DNA from: Neurospora tetrasperma FGSC 2508
Taxonomy: Eukaryota; Ascomycota; Sordariomycetes; Sordariales; Sordariaceae
Length of the DNA: 64,000 nt
NCBI RefSeq assembly: GCF_000213175.1
Contig: NW_009799103.1
Span: forward strand, 1,686,977-1,750,976
Reading direction: 5' to 3'
Positions 23,584 to 35,031 of the stretch are shown piece by piece (position 1 is the stretch's first letter; the number at the start of each line of letters is the position of its first letter). Under the pieces are notes generated by a model, which did not search any database, was not told the origin of the DNA, and saw nothing but the letters and a program-made list of their open reading frames with translations. Both the position numbers and the translations under genes were made by a program.

Positions 23584-25928
23584 TCACGAATACAGGTACT
23601 GCGCTAAGTTGAGTCTCGGACGAGTGGCTGTCGTGCCCAATTCGGTTTCTCCATCACTCTCAGGAATGATCTGATCCTCGCTCCCCTGGAGCGACATGTT
23701 CAGGGCTCTAACTTCAGCAAAGTCGGCCAACGGCAACGGAATGGCGGCGGGATCCACCTGGACGGAGCCGAGAGCTTCGCTCGGCTTGCTTGATTTACGT
23801 GAGCGGGCGCTGCTAGGAGGCGTGGCGCGGGGTGTAACTTGCTTCAGTGCCCGGGCTCCCATGCGTTGCAGCGGAGTCAACATGGGCGAGATTGGATTCA
23901 ACGATGATCTACGCACCGCAGCAGATCTCTCTTGGGTTGAGGAAGGTGTAGGCAGACCATTGACAAGGCGAGCACCGGGTTTACCTGGTTGATACGAGAA
24001 TTGCCGGAGCTGAGGGCCCAGCGGCGTCTGGGATTTCACACTTTTCTTGGTGATGGCCTCTTGCGATGATGAGCCAGGAACTTCCACTTCGTCCTCGGCA
24101 TCGCTGCTGGCATCAATGGTGGTACTCCTTGGCATCACAGGAAGAGATGGCTCTTCCAAATCTTCCTGTTCCTTCTCCTGAGACACTGGTTCAGAGGACG
24201 GTGACTCCTCGACAAACTGAACCTTTCCGCTCCGACGACGAGCCTTTGACGAACTCCATACAGCATCCGGAACGCTCCGAAAAGCTTCCTCGATAGAGTC
24301 ATCCGACATGATGAAAGACTCCGACTTCCTGGCTGCCGCCTTCTTCGCCTTGGTCTGAGGGAAGAACTTACTCTTTTCGGGGTTAGCAGTGACGGCATCT
24401 TCCGACACTGCGTCTTCACACAGTCGCGCTTTCTTTGGCGGTCTTGTGGAGATCGCAGGGTCAGTGTCCGTGAATACCTCGAATGCTGCTCCTGTTGTCT
24501 GTCGTCGCGATGTGATGCTGGATGTGTCGTCAAATGAAGCCAGAAGCTTCGAAATGGGCTCACTCTTGCGCCGGCTGTTTTGAGCCGTGTAGCGCCGAGC
24601 AGGGGCTGCCGATGTTCCCACATCCTCCACATAAGGCCTCGGCAATGGAAACACGATAGGGCGAGGTTCGGCGGTTGCCTCCTGTTCACCATTATCAGGC
24701 TCAACGTTAAAACAATTGGGGTCCATCTCTCCGAGAGGAATCCGGCGGTCCTTGAAATATTGGTCGATAGGCTTCCCCATTTTCTTGCCTTCGCCGAAAG
24801 CGGAAGTGAAGACCTGGCTGATCCTTCTCTTGCTGGGAGAGGTTGCTGTGACAATGATTGGCTCCTTGGTGATCGGGTTGACATCGCCAACAGCGATGGC
24901 GCGAGCCAGCTTGGCATCTATGGGTGCGCCAATGTACGGCATATCGTCAACGTTGATCGACTCGTCGGGTTCTGTCAAGCACACCACCGCTTGCTTCTCT
25001 GGGCAAAACACGCGTTGGTAGATGAAAGTCAGTTCAGCCTGCTTGAACCGTGCGAGATAGTCGTCGGGGACTCGGATTTTGCCGTCGAACTGGAGCTTCT
25101 TGACAATGCGCTCAGGCGTCTTGAGCTTTCGAATCATGCGGTAGGCTGTCCTGAGACCCATGCTGGGAAGGCTATCGAGGTAGTCGCAGCCGCTGAAGAT
25201 GGCCATCTGGCGGAACTCGGCATCCGACCATCCCGTCAAGGAGATCTCACGGACGGCACAAAACTGGCTGCGGTTGATTTCGATACATTGTCCGTACTGA
25301 TCCATCTTGGTCAAGAGGCGCTTGGCTCCAAAAACCAACAAATCAGAATCCTCCGAGACAATACCGCTGATGATGCCCCGACGCTCGAGGTAGATCAACT
25401 GTGCATCTGCTTCGTACGGCGCGACGACATAGGGAACATTGGCCTTTTTCAGCTCGTCGATCAGATGGCGGGCCATTTCTGGTGTGATGTCGATGGCCTT
25501 TTGGAGTTCGATGTGGGCTTGTGATGGTTTGCCGGCCTTGAGGAGTTCTAGGCCCGTCTTCCTGCTCACCTCTCGTCTGTTCTCGCGATCCAGTTCCGTC
25601 TTGGCCTTGCTTGGAAGGTAGTCGCCGTCAAAGACAACATAGGGCGTCACCCCAAAATGCTTGAACATTTTGACGCGGTGCATCGCATAGTCAACATATC
25701 TTTTTTTTACGGTGTTACAATTAGCATTGGGGTCAGACAGTCCATGGTAGCCTCGGTTGGAACCTACTTGCGGGTTGGCTTGCCTTGAGCCAAGTCAATG
25801 GCGCAAGCGATAGCACCTCGATGAAGCCATCCATAGCCGTCGATGCCCAGAGTTTCGCCCGCGTACTTCCTGAGTTCGGCAGGGCGGTGAATGGATTTTA
25901 GCAGGGGGAGAAGACCGTTGATGCCCAT
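23584..25928 (-). CDS. Exonuclease 1 (EXO1, RAD2/FEN family)
   Basis: 5'->3' double-strand DNA exonuclease and flap nuclease used in mismatch repair and in resection of double-strand breaks. Two exons, 25928-25768 and 25699-23584, with a 68-nt intron; the joint reads PTRK|YVDYAMHRVKMF; 758 residues. The start is the ATG of MGINGLLPLL, the invariant family N-terminus whose Gly2 becomes functional at the terminus; an upstream in-frame ATG is ignored. Metal-binding acidic residues fall at the canonical places: D30, D78 (VVFDGDY), E150 and D152 (APYEADAQ), D171 and D173 (SEDSDLL), and the CDYLDSLPSMG helix-hairpin segment near 225. From about residue 340 the protein is Ser/Pro/Lys-rich and disordered, as expected for the partner-binding tail, with a basic KKARLCED patch. 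Confidence 0.96.
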
Positions 25929-27610
25929 CTTTGCTCCAGTGACGGAAAACGCGCCACAGGCGCCTGACAAGCGCGGTAGGTTGCAGCAACCGACAAGTTG
26001 AACAAAGGCTCACACGACTGACGAGGCCATGGAACTTGTGTTCCCTGTCGAGTGGTGGCAACTGCGGTGAGATATCGGGTGCCGAATAAAATAGGTGATG
26101 ATGCGGAGGCTATGTATGTGTGAATTGGCGTGGTTCCTGCAGTCGAGGATGCGTGTATAATTCCGTACTGTGGTAGTATGCTGTGCGTTGATGCGGGTGG
26201 TTGCAAACGATGTGCCAACCCACTGTTTTGTCGATGTTTTTGTTTTGTTTTGTTTTGTTTTGTTGTGGAGTGAGAGTAATGGACAGCCCAAGCGAGCGAT
26301 GCCCTGGCGACGTCCCGATACCACCTCTATGATTGAATGGTTGAAAGACGTGCAATTCTCACCAAGCCACTGGAGGATTGGCGAGTTTGGAGGACGGAAA
26401 TGCAACGACCTCGTTTCCTATGAGGTGAGGGAGGAAGGTGAGCTCGAGGGGGTTGCTGCACACCACGGAAGAGGAAAGGTGAAGTTCCAGTTGCCCTCAA
26501 GGGTAGATGGAAGTGTGAAGCCACTGGAAATCTCGGGCGGGGGACGACCTGCCTGCCTGACAACTGACAAGGGCTGCTGCGGTCCCGTCTCGATAGGTAG
26601 GCGATACCCGACCTCTACCTCTAGGGCCGGCCGGTGAAGGGCAGGCACTGCAAAAATTGGTGGTGGAATGGCCGGGCAGGCACTTTTGCCGCAGTCCACC
26701 AGACCCCAAAAAACCCAAGGTTCCAGTTGCCAGGGCAGTGCAAAGAATGGGAGAATGGAGCCGATCCACGCCTTCCCGCCCCCGTAAAACGACGTAAAAT
26801 CGCCTGGGGTGGCAGGTTTCCAGAAAATGGAAGGGCAGCGCGTACCGCGTCGTTGCCCCCGCGACCAGACTGTGCCAGGCGACATGCCTGTCAATCGCTG
26901 ATCCATCCGATCCATGCGGGGCATTCAGGGGCATCCAAGCAATGGCTCTGTTTGTGCACAAAACAATGAGGTGGGGAGGCGTCGTCCACCTAGGGATTTA
27001 CCCTCACTTTAGTGTACAGTAATGTCTTGATGGTATCCCATGTGCCTCTGAGCACTCAAAAATCTGGAATTTTACTGTGTGAATGGCAACAATCCTACAC
27101 ACCATTTGACGAGACTTGCAAGTCAACAGGGTATTTCACTGTGTAAACATGTCACTTTCCAGATCAGAGAGACGGTTCCTACTGCGCGTGTATGTAGAGG
27201 TACCTCCAAGTAGGTTCGTTACACTATAATGGTAGCTCCTGACCTACTGGAGGTCCTAGTTGAACTAACAGCTCGACCACAGAGCTCGTCGCCAAGACAT
27301 GGAACGCAGTGCTATTCTCCAATCAAACCCCATCCGAGCTGCAACCACTTAAACAGTTGACAGCCCTGACAGCGTCTAACGTTAGGTACCTGTACAAGTA
27401 AACCTTATCGGTAGGCTAGGTCTTAGTACCCCACTGTCCCCAGTTCGCTGGCCGCTTATTGAAAAATTCCATCCCAACCGCCAAAGGGCAAGTCCCGTAC
27501 GTGCAATTCACCTGTTGAAATACGTACCTTGGTCTTCACCAACCAACACGACAAGTACAACCAACCATCATTCATCTCCCAAAATCACTGATCTATACCT
27601 ACTCTTCATC
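25929..27610. other. Intergenic between divergent EXO1 and TMA16
   Basis: About 1.7 kb shared by two divergent genes. It holds a TTTTG pentanucleotide run (about 26236-26263), two GAGGTACCTC/TAGGTACCTG words near 27197 and 27383, and no recognisable coding sequence. Confidence 0.5.
26236..26263. repeat. (TTTTG)n pentanucleotide repeat
   Basis: Five near-perfect TTTTG units. Confidence 0.85.
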
Positions 27611-28268
27611 ATGCCCAAGACTCTCGAAAAAGCACGCAAGGCCATTGCGAAGAAGAGAGGCGGTGCCATTGAAGCCCTCCACGCCAAGAGTCGTGATTCC
27701 CGCCGTCTTCACAAGGCCCAGGTTCGCGATGATCGTCTCGAGAAGATGACCGAGGCCAGGCGCAAGAGGGACCAGCCTCTGATCACTCGTATCGCCTTTT
27801 TCCAAGAGGCTACTCGTGAAAATGAGAACAAGCCGCTCGAGCTCTCCGCCATCCAAAAGAAGATTGCTGAGTAAGTGTGGACTGCGACTGTGCCAATATT
27901 GGTGGGACCATCTCTGACCATCCACCCAGATTCTGCCATCAACATGATGAGGAGTATCACGAAATCAAAAAGGCTCGTCGTCAGGGCAGGCCGCCCAGCG
28001 CCAAGGAGGATCTTTTGAGGATGAAGATGGAGGCGCTTCACAAGGAAGAGCGTGATGGTTTCTGTAAGTCCTTTCCCCATTGTTTCTCTTCGTGGGACAG
28101 CTTGTCGCTGACCAATTTACAGACCTTCCCGACCTTACCAATGAAAAGACCACCGAGATGTTGGATCGGTGGGATGGCAACTGGGCCTTCCTGACCAACC
28201 TCACATGGGTCAAAATTCAGTCCTCAGGAAGATCCGCGCCTGCCAGCTTCCCTCCGCAGACCAACTGA
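27611..28268 (+). CDS. Translation machinery-associated protein TMA16
   Basis: Small basic protein that in yeast joins late nuclear pre-60S ribosomal particles. Three exons: 27611-27870, 27930-28063 and 28123-28268; 179 residues. The two 59-nt introns have GTAAGT donors and CTGAC branch sites. The Tma16 family pattern is clear: MPKTLEKARKAIAKKRGG, ALHAKSRDSRRLHKAQVRDD, the acidic/aromatic HDEEYHEIKKARRQGRP segment and a C-terminal WDGNWAFLTNLTWVKI. The ATG at 27611 is in a good context (CATCATGCCC) after a pyrimidine-rich leader. It is divergent from EXO1. Confidence 0.93.
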
Positions 28269-30378
28269 GAGCACATCGCCCCTTCTTTTTTTCCCGACCT
28301 AAACACGGAGATACCCAGGATCAGCGAGGCAGCTGGGCCTCAACAAACATTAATGATACCCCTTTCCAGCCCTTCAGTTCCAACCCCAGCCCCTGTTGAA
28401 CGCCAGCCGGCTACTCCTCCCGTCTCCTCCGTTGCTTGTCACCCTGGTTAGATGCCATGCGTCGTGCTGTTAAATAAGACAGCGCTTCACCTTTGCCAAA
28501 CCGCCAATCTGCAGCCTTAAGTTTTGGCCGTGCCCACTAATGATACAGAAAGGCGGGCAAGACAGACATTTATTCATCCCTCACGAGCCTCATCAATCAA
28601 TCTGTCACAAGCCACTTTGTCCTTCCTACCTGACCCTGGTCCCGCAACCCGTACCTTGCTTGCTTACTACACCTTAACAAAAGCGGCTGCTGCCGTGACC
28701 CCCGGGTTCGATTATCGCTGTGCATACAAATTGCAGTTCCACCTCGTCCAAGCACCAGACACCAGGCACCAAACCGCTCTCGGGCCCGAACCGAATGAAA
28801 GAGGGCTGAAGGGAGAAGATTCGAGAAGGAGGTGGGTGGAGTGAGGGCAGCGTGTTAAGGACGCCATTTCATGGCTGGGTCCAGTTACCGACAGCCTGTC
28901 CCAGCCGGCCAGTTCAGATTCCCCGTCAGCTCGGACAGTTCACCAGTTAAGGATAGAGAAGAGGGTTCATGGGAACCGGGAGAGAGAAAAGAAAACGCGT
29001 TTCAGAGCAGCCGACGGCTGTGCCCTGGAAAGGCTTGCTTACAGGGCTGCAGGTCTCCTACCATAAGACCACGTGTGAGAGACATACCGGTAACAAAAAG
29101 AGAGAAGAGGTAGAAGTGTGGAAATTGAAGAGATGCATTGCTTCTGGAACCCGTCATGAGTCCTGCATATAGAAAGAAGGACAAAAAAAGCCCACTTTAC
29201 ACAAAATGATGTTTTACACTCCCACAACGGCAACGCCCGATTCGACGATTACTTGCCTCCTTATCCCGGATTTTATTTTTAATCATATGCAAGGTGATCG
29301 ACAGCAACCCGAGTTGTTCTAATGCTTCTTCATTCAACACCTTCGCTCGGGAGAAGCTGCCAGTTGATGTTGTACAACTTACGTGCTCCTCGTGGGCATA
29401 ACGCAGCCGAAAACGCCAAGGTAGACCCTATTTTCCCCTGATTCCTCAACTCCCCCCCTCCACACCCAAGTTGTTGCGGGCGGAAACAGTCAGACTCACC
29501 GATATGTACCTGAAAAGCAGGTAGCCGTGGGCGGTTTGACCTTTTCCCCCCTCCTTGACTGTCCTTTGGCTGTCCTTCGCTGCCCTCTGGCTTTACCGGT
29601 ATTCCATATGTTCTGCAAGTTGCCATGGACCGGGTTCGGGGCCGGTCTCTCCGGAGTTCGGAGAGTTCTGGCTAGGTGCTCCTGGGAACTTTGCTGGACT
29701 CGGAGCGGCTTTGATGTTCTGCTTTCCTTTAGGGAGGGATATGATGGAATGAGGGTCGAGATTTGATACTTGGCTGTGGTTTCAAGTTTACTTTCAATAT
29801 CAAAAGTTTTTGGGTATCTTCTTTGTTTTTTTTTCTGGTCAGTCTACCTGTCAACGTACTATTCTAGAGAACCCGCCTCATGTGTGCGTGTTGTTCCCCT
29901 TTGCCGACCAGTTAGTCGTCTCTCCATCTATCCGTCCATCTTTTGTCACCACTACCCGAATCTGTCGTTGACATTTCCCCTCATCTTGTCCCCCTCTTCT
30001 TTCTATCTATATGCAGACATACAACCTAACACAACTTCTGTCCATTCACCTTCCCATGAACTTGATTCACCTAGCTAGCTATTGGTGTACCTTGGTGGTT
30101 CGGGTTACCTGTGCGCTTGGGGTTCGTGCTTCCCCTCCTTTTCCTCGCCCCATCCCTCAGTCTTTTTTCTTCCATTCCCCGGCTAGCTACCTGCACATGT
30201 AGTAGTCCACAAGGAACGGGAGGATCGAGCCAGTCGATGGAAATACCGCGTAGATAAATTATATGAGGGGGAAAGAAGAGGTAACAAAGCTCTAATGAAA
30301 GTACCAGGCCTACACTTCTGCAACCCGCTCCCAAAACAGATGGCGGTTTTGTATAAGTTGAGATATTTGGAACTTTGT

Positions 30379-30400
30379 TCGAACGAACGAACGAACGAAC
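30379..30400. repeat. (GAAC)n tetranucleotide repeat
   Basis: About five GAAC units in tandem, followed closely by a short CCCTA repeat. Confidence 0.85.
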
Positions 30401-31822
30401 AACGAGTACATGTACCCTGCCCTACCCTACCCTACTCTGCCATGCTATGGTCATGCCGTACCATGTCATGTTTTTCACAGCTGTCTTGCCCTGCCGAGAA
30501 AACGGCAGGTAGGCAGCAGGGATTTCTTCCTTGTGAGGTCTGTTTTCCCGGCCCGATCCTCCTGTGTGTAACCTGAACCCTTTTTGTAAGCGCGACTGAG
30601 TGAAGAATGTCAGGCAACGTAACGAAGGATTTACACACTGAAATCTGGAGAGTATTTTTTGCTCGGGGCAGTTCGAGGCTTGCTGCATGAGACAGACATG
30701 TGCAGTGGACACTGGTACAAAATAGTCGGGGACGCATACTTGATTGTGTGACGAGCGTTCGTTTTGGTTTCTTGGTGTTTTTCCTTTTGTCTTTTTTTCA
30801 CTGGCCGGTAAATAGACAAGACCTTTTCTTTTTCTTGGCAAGGGAAGATTAGGTTGATGCTTTCGAGTCTTTGTGTACCTGCAAACAATCATGGCCTTGG
30901 AAGCTGTGGGATTCATCGAAGGTGAGGGTGACACAAGACCCAAAAGGGTCTGCGGTTCTATCCAATGTTAAACGCTCACGACTGATGTTCAATCCAGACC
31001 CTACAGATCCTTTCCCGTCTGCGCCATACAGCCACTTTGACACGATGCCACATGCTGATATCCATTCCCCCTTCCCAAAGCCTTTCGCTCCTCTAATGAT
31101 GAAGAAATTGTCATGCGATTGGAGAACCATTTAACTTGCTTGCCAAACGTGAAACTCAGGATATACGGCTTGCCGGAGCTGCACTGCATTGCTACCTACC
31201 ACTCCAAAGGCCATGCACAAGTCACAATGGGCACAACAGGACGGATGGACGGACGAACGACACGCGCGAGACACACACACGGGAAACAAACCCTGGACTG
31301 GACTGACGTTGAGTTTATCCATTGCATCCATCTATCCATCCATGCCATGTTCCGACTTTGAGTCGAGTCCAGCGCAGTGCAGTTCTCCTCCGAGTTCGTT
31401 GAAAGTAACTGACAAGCCACAACCGACGCAGGCAAACTCCAGGCAGTTCCCCCAAAATGATAAGTAGTACGTCAGCCCCCTATTTCTCTGGCAAGCCTTT
31501 ATGGGTGAGCCTTGGAGTCTGAAACAGACTAAATCATTCTTTATTATATTCCCTTCCCATCTTTGATGCTTTCATGCACTTCGGTTGGTGTTGTCTATGA
31601 CCTATATCACCTATCAGCGAGGCACTCGCATTAAACATATCTGTTGCACTGGAGAAAATTAGACGCTGGTTTTGTCTCAGCCAACTGTGCTTTCGAGTGT
31701 CAATTGTACCAAGGACGGGTTTCGGACCGGTATATGTGTGTAGGTTGGTTCGAAAAACGAGCAAGAACCATTCCACTTGGGCTTCCAAGCTAGACTACAA
31801 GCTTGTTGTTAACAATCTCAAC

Positions 31823-31883
31823 GTGAGTACCGGCTCTTCCCCAGTCATACCTATCTCATATCATCCAGTTAACCGTTGATTAG
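31823..31883 (+). other. Probable 5'-UTR intron of the following gene
   Basis: GTGAGT donor, a CAGTTAACCG branch-like site and a GATTAG acceptor 61 nt apart, about 90 bases before the next ATG. The exonic frames on both sides do not form a longer protein, so a leader intron is the simpler reading. Inferred from splice signals only. Confidence 0.4.
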
Positions 31884-31975
31884 TATCCGCAATCTCACAC
31901 ATCTTCTCGACCATCATCATCTCGGTTGACTTGACCGAGCACACACTACGGCACCCAAAACCAGAGACGAAGCAA

Positions 31976-32596
31976 ATGTGCACCTACAAGACCCACATCC
32001 GCGTGTGCCGCCGGTGCAGCAGCGAGGACACAGTCCTCATTTCAGAACAACTCTGTTCCGTAGCCAAGAACAGCGGCAGCGGCATCTTTGGCTCCTGCCT
32101 ATCTGGGGTTTCCGGCCAACGCGATCAGACGGGGTACAAGTGCTGGCAATGCCAGGACGAAGCAACCCTCCCGGCATCCCGGTCTCGAAGCAGTAGTGGC
32201 AGTGGGAGTAGCACCTCGAGTGGCAGCACAGGCGGAGGACCAAGGAGGAGGGGGAGCAGTGTTAGTGTTAGTGTACCCATTGGACCGCAAGGTGTGAACT
32301 CCATGTATGGATACAACAACAATAACAACTATCACCATGGAGTTGGAGGGAGTGGTGGCAGTGGTGGTGTCTATGACAGGGGGCAGCAGCAGAGACGGAT
32401 CTCGGTATCAGGACAGACGACGACGACGACATTGATGATGTTGCAAGGACAAGGGAGGGAGTACGTGCCTGGACCGGCAGCATTACCGGTATCAGAGCAA
32501 CAGCAACAGGGACAACAACAGGATCTGGAAAGGAGGTTGAGGAGGATGGGGAAGATGAGGGCAGACTTGGGGAGGTATGATGGGCGCTTCATATAG
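31976..32596 (+). CDS. Uncharacterised protein with N-terminal Cys pairs
   Basis: A 206-residue intron-less ORF that I do not recognise. The first 60 residues contain CRRC, two single Cys and KCWQC, an arrangement that could form a zinc ribbon; it resembles other small fungal proteins that begin MC and carry paired cysteines. The rest is low complexity: Ser/Gly-rich (SSSGSGSSTSSGS), an Asn/Tyr/His patch, a Thr run and a Gln-rich stretch, ending in a basic helix (LERRLRRMGKMRADL). The first in-frame ATG is 31976; an upstream TTG in the same frame is unlikely to be used. It lies upstream of MAM33 on the same strand. Function unknown; that it is a real gene is likely but not certain. Confidence 0.6.
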   Translation: MCTYKTHIRVCRRCSSEDTVLISEQLCSVAKNSGSGIFGSCLSGVSGQRDQTGYKCWQCQDEATLPASRSRSSSGSGSSTSSGSTGGGPRRRGSSVSVSVPIGPQGVNSMYGYNNNNNYHHGVGGSGGSGGVYDRGQQQRRISVSGQTTTTTLMMLQGQGREYVPGPAALPVSEQQQQGQQQDLERRLRRMGKMRADLGRYDGRFI

Positions 32597-33402
32597 ATCA
32601 GATTGTTCGGGTGTGTATCGCTGGCATTGGCCATGTCGTGTGTCGTATCGATCCGAGGCATTCAACGCACTCGGTTCCTGGCAGCCATGTTAGGTTGTGA
32701 GTGTGGATCCAAGTCTGGACCCTGGAATAGAATGCAGGACTCTTTACTTGTAGCTTGAATGGCTAGAACTTATAAAGGTGTTAAGTGGCATGGCTTTGAG
32801 CAAACGAATCGTAAAAAGCCGACCATCAGTTCCGTATAGAGTCAACTGAAATAGGCTATTGATGAACGATTATCCTCTGGACCGACGATGTGAGAGCAGA
32901 AGAGCTGGAGGTTGCCCGTCGGTACGCGGGAAGCAGAGCAACCTACCTGAACAGTGAAGAGGGACTGACAAAGTTTTAGTGGGTCCAAGGCGTCATTGTG
33001 GGGGAACTTCCGCTAAGTGGGAGCTTATCGGTTGGCGCTACGCTTTATCGATGGGGTTCTTACCTCTTATCGACGCAGCCGGGGTCCCATTGGATGGTCT
33101 GTGCTCGGAATATTTTGCGCCAGCGACTGCAGAGCTTTTGAAGATTTCTGGAGACCAGCTGCTCTCGGCACAGGTTCGTGGAGCTTTCAGTGAGCGGATC
33201 CATCAAAACCATCCATCGTGGATTGTCATCGAATTTCTCCATCACTCACGTTACCCATCTTTTCGTCTCGCTCCAGTCTTCGTCCACTCACTTACCCCAG
33301 CTTCCGTCCTCGACAACATTCCTCTGTCCCAACGCGCAACAACACGATCGGACCCGAACATCCAATTCACAGTCAACAAATCCCCCCACCAAATCCGTCA
33401 AG
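32597..33402. other. Intergenic: MAM33 promoter and leader
   Basis: About 0.8 kb. The last 200 bases are pyrimidine-rich, as is usual for a strong fungal leader. No other gene seen. Confidence 0.5.
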
Positions 33403-34287
33403 ATGATGTCTCTTCGTGCTGTCGCGCGCACCGCTGCGCCCCGTGCTCTCCGCGCTGTCTCTGCTTCTCCCATCACTCTCGGCCGCGCCACCGTCCGCGC
33501 TACCAGCAACGTTCTCAGGACTCAGCTCTCCCAGAAGACTTTCTCTACTACCGTCTTCCGCGCTGCCGCCACCGAGATCGACTCTGAGCTCTCCGAGAAG
33601 CTCTCCACCGAGATTGGCTATGAGCAGGACATTGCCTCCAACGAGCCCGTTCCCGCCACCGTCAAGGATTTCCTTGAGAACGGCCCCTTTGAGCTTGTCG
33701 ATACCCCCGGCAAGGAGGACGTTGTCCTGAAGCGCACCTTTGGCAACGAGCAGTAAGTTGAACCCCCAACATGACTTCGATCAAGAACCATGCGCTGACC
33801 AATGTACGCCAGGATCACCATCTCCTTTTCCATCGCCGACCTCCAGAACTACGAGCCTGGCATGTTCGACGAGGACACGGCTCTCGGTGACGAGGAGGGT
33901 GCCCAGAACGAGGAGGACATGGGTGAGGACGGCGGCGCTCCCGTCCGCCTCAACATCGTCATTGAGAAGCCCAGCAAGGGTGCCCTCAACATCGACGCTG
34001 TTGCCCAGGACGGCTCCATTGTTGTCGACAACATGTTCTACTACCACGACGCCAAGCTCGCCCACGGTGACAGCGCCGAGACCCAGCACGCTGCCCAGGC
34101 TGTCTACCCTGGCCCTCCCTTTGGTACCCTCGACGAGGATCTCCAGGTCCTCATGGAGCGCTACCTCGAGGACCGTGGCATCAACCAGGCCCTTGCCCTC
34201 TTCGTTCCCGACTACCTTGACATGAAGGAGCAGAAGGAGTACCTCAGGTGGCTCAACAACCTCAAGGGCTTCGTCGATGCCCAATAA
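33403..34287 (+). CDS. MAM33, mitochondrial p32/gC1qBP-family acidic matrix protein
   Basis: Homotrimeric acidic matrix protein linked to mitochondrial ribosome assembly and translation. Two exons, 33403-33752 and 33813-34287, 274 residues; the 60-nt intron has a GCTGACC branch site and the joint reads GNEQ|ITISFS. Residues 1-55 are Arg/Ser/Ala-rich without acids, a typical matrix presequence. The p32 domain follows, with IDSELSEKLSTEIGYE, ITISFSIADLQN, an acidic loop (EEGAQNEEDMGEDGG), LNIVIEKPSKGALNIDA and the C-terminal helices VLMERYLEDRGI and YLRWLNNLKGFVD. Two ATGs lie side by side at the start (33403 and 33406); the first is used here. The C-ending codon bias indicates high expression. 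Confidence 0.95.
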
Positions 34288-35021
34288 ATGGGGAGAGATG
34301 AGATGCTGTCACGAGGAACGGAAAACCCAACAAGGAAAAGGCGAGAGGATTTGAGGCTGCGGGACGGCTTTTTGGACCCGCAGCTGATGTATGACATGTA
34401 CCTGTAATTATATCCCACGTTTGATATCACGACTCAATACCAAATTTGTATAATGCAACAGAAGCCGATGGGAATGGGTTATGTATGGATGAAGATGCTG
34501 TGAGAGGATCAACGTCCAAGTGGGCAAGGCAGTGTTCAAGTCGATACAGTATCAGAGATATGACCGCAAAGGGTCCAAGTCATGAGGTGGTATGGCAAAT
34601 CTTGCCCATTCTCGTTCTAAGCCATGCTACCCTTGCTCGCCTTGGAAGCCAGCGGCCATGCCATTGGTCGAACTGGGGTCACTGATCTTTCAGCCCAGCT
34701 GAATCGAACTTCAACTCTCTCCATCTCTTTTCTCCGTCTTACATTTTCTGCGTTGCAATCACATTATACTTGTTAAAATGTGCTTGTGATATGACCTTTT
34801 TCTCATCAATCTTTGCGTTCGTTTCCGAGGATTCCGGTTATACCCATTTCATTGGTATATTTTGTCATCAATTCACGCAGTCACTTTCGACTCGATATTC
34901 ACATTGTGGTGAATATCTTGCCTCAGAACACCATCAAACTGCAGACAAGCAGTTAGAACTCGTTGCTCAATACCTAGCCTTTACGAACGCCTTTGAACAG
35001 CATCGTTGATATGAGTACAAC
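34288..35021. other. Intergenic between MAM33 and the LCCL gene
   Basis: Contains the MAM33 3' region and the LCCL leader. A short upstream ORF at 35011-35031 overlaps the LCCL start codon. Nothing else recognised. Confidence 0.5.
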
Positions 35022-35031
35022 ATGGGTCTGA
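35011..35031 (+). promoter_or_regulatory. Upstream ORF overlapping the LCCL start
   Basis: ATG AGT ACA ACA TGG GTC TGA encodes a six-residue peptide in another frame. It begins 11 bases before the main ATG (35022) and ends after it, so ribosomes that use it would bypass the main start. If this ATG lies in the mRNA it should lower translation (inference). Confidence 0.5.

Larger units (their letters stand above)
28269..31975. other. Gene-poor intergenic region, 3.7 kb
   Basis: No gene could be supported. Notable content is a promoter-like pyrimidine-rich stretch (29830-30055) preceding a 48-codon ORF (30056-30202), a GAAC tetranucleotide repeat (30379-30400) and a likely 5'-UTR intron of the next gene (31823-31883). 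Confidence 0.5.

Noticed and set aside
24580-25524. 314-codon plus-strand frame inside EXO1
   Set aside because: Antisense shadow of the conserved nuclease domain; no independent motif.
28690-28715. CCCGGGTTCGATTAT resembling a B box
   Set aside because: The T-stem does not close and there is no A box within tRNA distance.
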